Notes under the pieces: generated by a model
Told to the model about the DNA's origin: nothing
The model's database searches: none
What the model saw: only the letters and a program-made list of their open reading frames with translations
Program-made: the position numbers and the translations under genes
Shown: positions 59,670-64,000 of the stretch, piece by piece
Layout of the letters: each line of letters opens with the position of its first letter
How positions within the stretch are numbered: position 1 is the stretch's first letter
Assembly (NCBI GenBank): GCA_036172665.1
Contig: CM069871.1
Location: 57,038,713-57,102,712, forward strand
Origin: Prosopocoilus inquinatus
Taxonomy: Eukaryota > Arthropoda > Insecta > Coleoptera > Lucanidae
DNA length: 64,000 nt
Direction: 5' to 3'

Positions 59670-60768
59670 AATTTTTTTTTCCAAAAGTGAATAATAAGAG
59701 AGTTATAAGGTCTGAAAGAGGGATAAAAAATATGGCTTTTTGACAAAATCTTCTGGATCCTTTAAATTATCCAACTAATATTTTAAACACAGATACAAAG
59801 CACCTAACTACGCATTAACAACAAATTGTCAGATCCTAGTAACAGATCGTTACCTGAGCTAACGGCATATCGATCTGTTACTAGGATCTGATGACTCGAT
59901 TAGAATTTGGTACTTAGTTTGGAAAGCTGTTTTGTACAATTTTGGTTCGCGCCACTTGGTTTGTACAGTCCAATTCGCGCGAATTAAACAAAGTGTGTGG
60001 CTCGCTTTATTTATGAATGGAATGATCCTGCCTGTCTCCTAAAGATCACCGTCATCTAAAGTATAGAAACATCAAAGTGAAAGATTTTCGCAATATGTCT
60101 CACACGGACCAACTAATAATAGCTACTATACAGGGTGGACCAATTTTAATATACATATTTTTCACGCGAGAACCGAGAGAGCGAGGTAGCCGTCTTTCGC
60201 TTAATATACGAAAATTCAATCAATGCACATAGGAGTATTTACTATGAAAACCTGGCCATAAGTCAATTTTTAAAAATTGCATTTATACAAAATATTTTTG
60301 TTTCTTACGGGAGCCAAATATATGACAAATGTTAGACAATACCTCTTTTCTGTATTGGAAGAACAAAACGTGCGACAAAAGCGGTCGAAAAGCGACAATT
60401 GCCAATAACACTTAAATCAATTTTTCTGCCAACTTCTTTTTGCGAGTAATTTATACATTGTGTTTTCAATTTTTTATTGTGAATGGTGTCGAATTACCAA
60501 CTATGAAACATTAAAAAATAGGTATGTATTTTAAAATTAATATGCTTTTACATTATTTTGTAGCAAATTATAAAGAAAACGTTTCTTCGTTATTAAATAT
60601 ATATACCGCGGGTCTTATTGTTTCGTTATGAATGTAATTGGATAAAGTTTCCTACATGATTACGACATATGAAGATTCTACTTTACTATATGAAACAGAA
60701 ACTTGGAAACGTGGATTTTTGCGGATAGCAGTCTTATAAGCTTTATAAAATTAACGGTCTGAATAGGC
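59670..60768. other. Gene-free stretch
   Basis: Holds the perfect hairpin at 59829-59891 and a TA-CAGGGTGGACCAATTTT word at 60129-60147 that looks like a left end of a TA element with no partner found. No gene. Confidence 0.4.
59829..59891. repeat. Perfect 21-bp-arm hairpin
   Basis: Arms 59829-59849 (TCAGATCCTAGTAACAGATC...) and 59871-59891 are perfectly complementary, with a 21-nt loop. No coding or repeat context is obvious. Perfect arms imply recent origin or constraint. Confidence 0.85.
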
Positions 60769-60904
60769 TTATGCCTGATCATTCCACTTCCTTATAAATT
60801 TATTGGCCAAATAACATCCTTGGAAAAGGTCGATACAATACAATTGTCTCCAAGGATATTATCTGGCAGATAAATTTATAAGGAGGTGGAAAGTTCGGGC
60901 ATTA
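60769..60904. mobile_element. Small foldback MITE (~136 bp)
   Basis: The left arm (starts TTATGCCTGA, ends CATCCTTGGA) pairs with the right arm (starts TCCAAGGAT, ends TCGGGCATTA) over ~55 bp with a few mismatches. The paired stretch CTTATAAATTTAT is identical in both arms. No coding capacity. Confidence 0.75.
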
Positions 60905-61377
60905 GAATAATTTTAAATATTATATGGTGTGGTTTACAAATCGATACTGAAAAATTGATGTCAAATTACTTTGGACGTTTGCAAAGCTATATAACTATAC
61001 AACGACGACGAGGTTTGGAAGCAACAAAGTCATAGAACATTTACACACACAAAATACTTCCGCTCCTGAGGTCTTGACAAGACTTGAGCAACCACAACAG
61101 AAAAAAAGGCCATTTTAATCGCAATACATGAACTAATTCTTCTTTGAAACATATAAATTGCCATTAAATCTGATTTAGAGACCATTTAAATCAAAAAATA
61201 ATTTTGGCCGAATATTCATGATAAATACTTCTATTTTTCCCTAAACAATAGTGTTCTTTTGTTATTGTCCGCCGCATGTTTCATATAGTTCCGGGTCTAT
61301 ACAGCTGTTACTACTAAAAATTAATAATTAGTGGCTGTAAAAGCTAAGACTTAAGAAGTTGAAAGTAGCCGACTTCT
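60905..61377. other. Gene-free stretch
   Basis: Nothing that I can support. Confidence 0.4.
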
Positions 61378-61517
61378 TATGCTAGGTTTATGCTGTAACT
61401 AACACTTGCAACTAACGAAAATACACAGAAGATTCAGCTGTGACTGAGAAAACAGTCTTTAAAGATTAATGACTAAACGGTAATTGTTAGTGTTAGTTAC
61501 TGTATAAACCCGGCATA
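61378..61517. mobile_element. Small MITE (~140 bp)
   Basis: The left arm TATGCTAGGTTTATGCTGTA and the complement of the right arm TATGCCGGGTTTATACAGTA pair, followed by TAACTAACACT on both sides. About 30 bp of near-perfect TIR. No ORF. Confidence 0.75.
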
Positions 61518-61559
61518 AAATATGAGTTTCATGCTTTAAATAAGTGTCCAAGTGCAATT

Positions 61560-61800
61560 AGTTAAAAGATAGGTTAGAAAGTTCGAAGAGACTGGTTCAA
61601 TACTGAATGTGAAGCAAATGGAACTAACGGAAGGCTCCCTGACCTCCCTAACATACAGCAAGTCCAAGTTTCCGTGATCCATCAGTCTTATCATCAAGCA
61701 ATCGTTCAGCAGCTCTAGAAATACCGCGCACAAGTTTACGGCGAATTTTGAAATTGGATTTAAAATTACCCCCATCCAAGATTGGATGGTTGGCACAACT
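61560..61800 (+). pseudogene. Helix-turn-helix transposase relic
   Basis: Three frames read in order: VRKFEETGSILNVKQ (about 61573-61617), NGTNGRLPDLPNIQQVQVSV (about 61617-61680) and LEIPRTSLRRILKLDLKLPP (about 61714-61773). The arrangement of a KFEETGS helix, an RP-linker and an ISRTSLRRIL-D-KL helix matches, from memory, the paired helix-turn-helix N-terminus of mariner-like transposases and related insect proteins. Two frame changes and a stop (near 61714) show it is dead. No catalytic domain follows. The long minus-strand frame across it (61536-61835) is a shadow. Confidence 0.5.
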
Positions 61801-62552
61801 GATTTAAATTTGCGAAACACATTTGCCGAAATCACTCCGATAACATTTTATTTTCGAACTGAGCCCATTTACAACTGAATGGCACCTTATTAAACAGAGA
61901 TACAGGAGTATGCAAAACCCCAGATTTAAACCTTAAAGGCTTCTCTTCGCTTTTTTTAAAGTAGGCGGTGACGTGTTTATTGTGAATAATTTTTGAAACA
62001 TCTGAAATCCGTGATACGCTTTGAGTTTTAAAATTATGTTTTTTCGAGTGAAATGGCGTCGTTTTCTTCAGAAGAAGAGAAAATTATCGTGTGGAGTAGT
62101 CAAAGTTGTTTTGAAGAATTCTACCAATAATTTCCGGATTCATTGTTAACATCGAATTCAAAAGCAAGGTTAGGTAATAGGAATTAAAAAAATAATGTAA
62201 GGTTTCTTTACTCAAGAACGATTCCGTTTATCGAACTTTTTTAAGCCAAATAATGTAAAAAATATTTTCTTCACATTTCTTTTTTTTTAATTGTGAAATT
62301 GACAGCTGTTATTTTGATGATGGTTCACAATTAAACTTTCACGGACAACTTTGACGCCAGATTAAAAAAAAAACACTCCTTATTTCTTCGAGAATAACCA
62401 ATGCCAAACCATTATTGTAACACCTGGGTTACGTTCAAAAACTGCAACTTTAAAACGAAAAGCAAAATATGCCAAAATCACTTACACGAAAGAGAAAGAA
62501 AAAGCGCACTTTTTTCAATTCCTGAACGAGCCACTGCTAAGTATACGTGATT
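61801..62552. other. Gene-free stretch
   Basis: No supported feature. Confidence 0.4.
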
Positions 62553-62775
62553 CAGAGTTGGGCAAATTGTACTCATGAGTATGAGTACTGATTGTCCTAT
62601 GTAATCATACTCTTAATATGAGTAAATATGAGTAAAATCTGTATAATCAGTAATCATACAAAATAAGAATGAGTAAAGTACAAGTAATCAGTAATCATAA
62701 ATAATGAGTACAGAGTACATGTAATCAGTAATCATATAAAATGAGTATGAGTACAGGTAAAAAGTAATGGCATGC
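62553..62775. mobile_element. hAT-like end with subterminal repeats
   Basis: CAGAGTTGGGCAAATTGTAC at 62553 matches the usual hAT terminal consensus CAGRGTTGGGCAA. It is followed by about four degenerate copies of a GAGTA-rich unit (AGTAATCATA, ATGAGTATGAGTACA), as in hAT subterminal repeats. No right-hand TIR is found within the window, so this is a truncated or single-ended remnant. Confidence 0.6.
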
Positions 62776-62839
62776 GGTTTCAATTTTTCGTCTCCTGTCA
62801 CTTTGACATTACTTAGCGGTACAATGCTGGTCCGCTGAC

Positions 62840-63017
62840 GGTGAGTTTCACAAAAGATTTGTTAATCAGCGATTAATTTAATTCTCTGATTAAGGAACGT
62901 CATTGGTCGAAGTTAATAGTAGATTTGAAACAACCAATTATATTGTTGCAGCCAACCAATCACAGGCTTTAATCACGCTGTTAAATTAATCAGTGATTAA
63001 ATAATTTTTGTGACACC
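62840..63017. mobile_element. MITE with ~38-bp imperfect TIR (178 bp)
   Basis: The left arm starts GGTGAGTTTCACAAAAGATT and contains GATTAATTTAA; the complement of the right arm starts GGTGTCACAAAAATTATTTA and contains the same GATTAATTTAA. A second GGTGAGTCTCACAA word begins at 63021 directly after it. No ORF. Confidence 0.75.
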
Positions 63018-64000
63018 GGGGGTGAGTCTCACAATTCGCAGTGTTTAGATTATGATTTCTTCATTAAATCACTTAAAAATTCGTAATAGTCCACAGGAAA
63101 ACCCAACTGTACATATTGTGAGTGCAATTTTTTCTGAGCTACAGGAAAATATTATGGGTTCTAAAATAACATCTACATGTTAATGCTAATGTTTAAAATT
63201 ATGAAGATTTACACAATTCTTTAAATAAAGAAAGTTTCGGAAATTGTAATCTTATTTAAAAACCGTATTTTTATGTTTGATTTAGGCAAGCCTGTTAGCG
63301 CACTTGCTCATTTTCCCGGCTTTCATCAAAAATCGAATTTTTCAATCGAACAATAGTTATAACTTACAAAAACAATTTCAAACAATATAAAGTAACATGT
63401 GTCGCAAGTCTTATACTCCAGACGCCTCTGACCAGTAAAAAATAAGTTGAATATTAACCAATAATTGATACGGTGAATCAAATAAAGTCCAAGATTGTTA
63501 ATTTTTGCATAATTTGATTATTAGACATTCAGTTTTCAAATAGTTAAATATTACAATTATCTCTTAGGAACTCATGAGCGTCTAGATTATAAGATTTTTG
63601 AAACACACGTTATATAAAAAATTGAGTTCGCAGTTTGGTTATTAAGAAGTTTTCATGTGATTTAATTGTTAATTAAGGAACCATAATCTATGTTAAAAAT
63701 CAAACAAAAAAGCTATCAGTTTTTTTATATCTTTAAAAATAAAAAAGTTTTTTGCATTTAAATGTTGGTAAATTTTACATTTTTCAATCGTATTTAAATT
63801 AGCAATAAAAGTTAAAACTCAACATTAGGTTCTGGATTCTTTCCTGTTTCCATTACTCATAAAGAAACCTGTACAATACCATCGAAAATGGGACACCTAC
63901 ACACACATCTTAGACAAAACAAATAAAATCAAAATCAAAAGCTTAAGGATGCTCGAGGGATTCACCGCAATCAAAAACGATTTGCAACAAAATTTTTTAA
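63018..64000. other. Gene-free stretch
   Basis: Apart from the GGTGAGTCTCACAA word at 63021, nothing I can support. Confidence 0.4.

Noticed and set aside
61536..61835. 99-codon minus-strand frame
   Set aside because: The plus strand over the same stretch reads as helix-turn-helix transposase pieces, so the minus frame is a shadow.

Overview
This window looks like gene-poor, strongly A+T-rich intergenic DNA from an arthropod, most likely an insect. The order cannot be fixed from the sequence. The evidence is the mix of mobile elements: a Mag-like Ty3/Gypsy retrotransposon primed by tRNA-Ser, a piggyBac element at TTAA, Penelope-like elements with GIY-YIG endonucleases, Jockey/CR1-type LINEs, and many TA-flanked inverted-repeat elements. 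I see no convincing host protein-coding gene, tRNA, rRNA or CRISPR array. Nearly every interpretable coding segment belongs to a mobile element, and most are broken.

Layout. 1-11 kb: mostly featureless, with one copy of a ~1 kb dispersed repeat (about 1130-2120, partner near 23880-24800), a leader-like repeat ending in a splice donor (5097-5400, partner 28830-29160), and a small MITE (6786-6922). 11-16 kb: a giant 1.83 kb foldback element (11079-12910), a tandem array (13069-13211) and a transposase-like C-terminal relic (15170-15950). 21-27 kb: a MITE, a Penelope-like relic on the minus strand (22111-23025) and a decayed LINE on the plus strand (25320-27377). 29-33 kb: two TA-flanked inverted-repeat elements and a 16-bp minisatellite. 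33.6-38.1 kb: a structurally complete LTR retrotransposon on the minus strand with two identical 183-bp LTRs, a 5-bp target duplication, PBS, PPT, gag and pol, but with broken reading frames through its protease. 39.3-42.6 kb: a foldback element with a decayed piggyBac copy nested in its right terminal repeat. 45-50 kb: a 5'-truncated LINE, another foldback element, and a decayed gene of an unclassified transposase-like family. 51.5-52.4 kb: a second Penelope-like relic with a degenerate hammerhead-ribozyme-like 3' end. 55-63 kb: several MITEs, a LINE reverse-transcriptase fragment interrupted by a 1.78 kb foldback element, an HTH transposase relic and a hAT-like end.

The most interesting theme is a set of non-autonomous elements with very long inverted repeats. 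They are flanked by TA and mostly start CAGGGT or a close variant. Several share a subterminal motif (GATCTCG-N7/8-AAGAGATAC) at the same distance from the end. No intact transposase for them is seen here. The LTR retrotransposon is the youngest dated insertion, since its LTRs are identical. The other coding copies carry stops, frameshifts or truncations.
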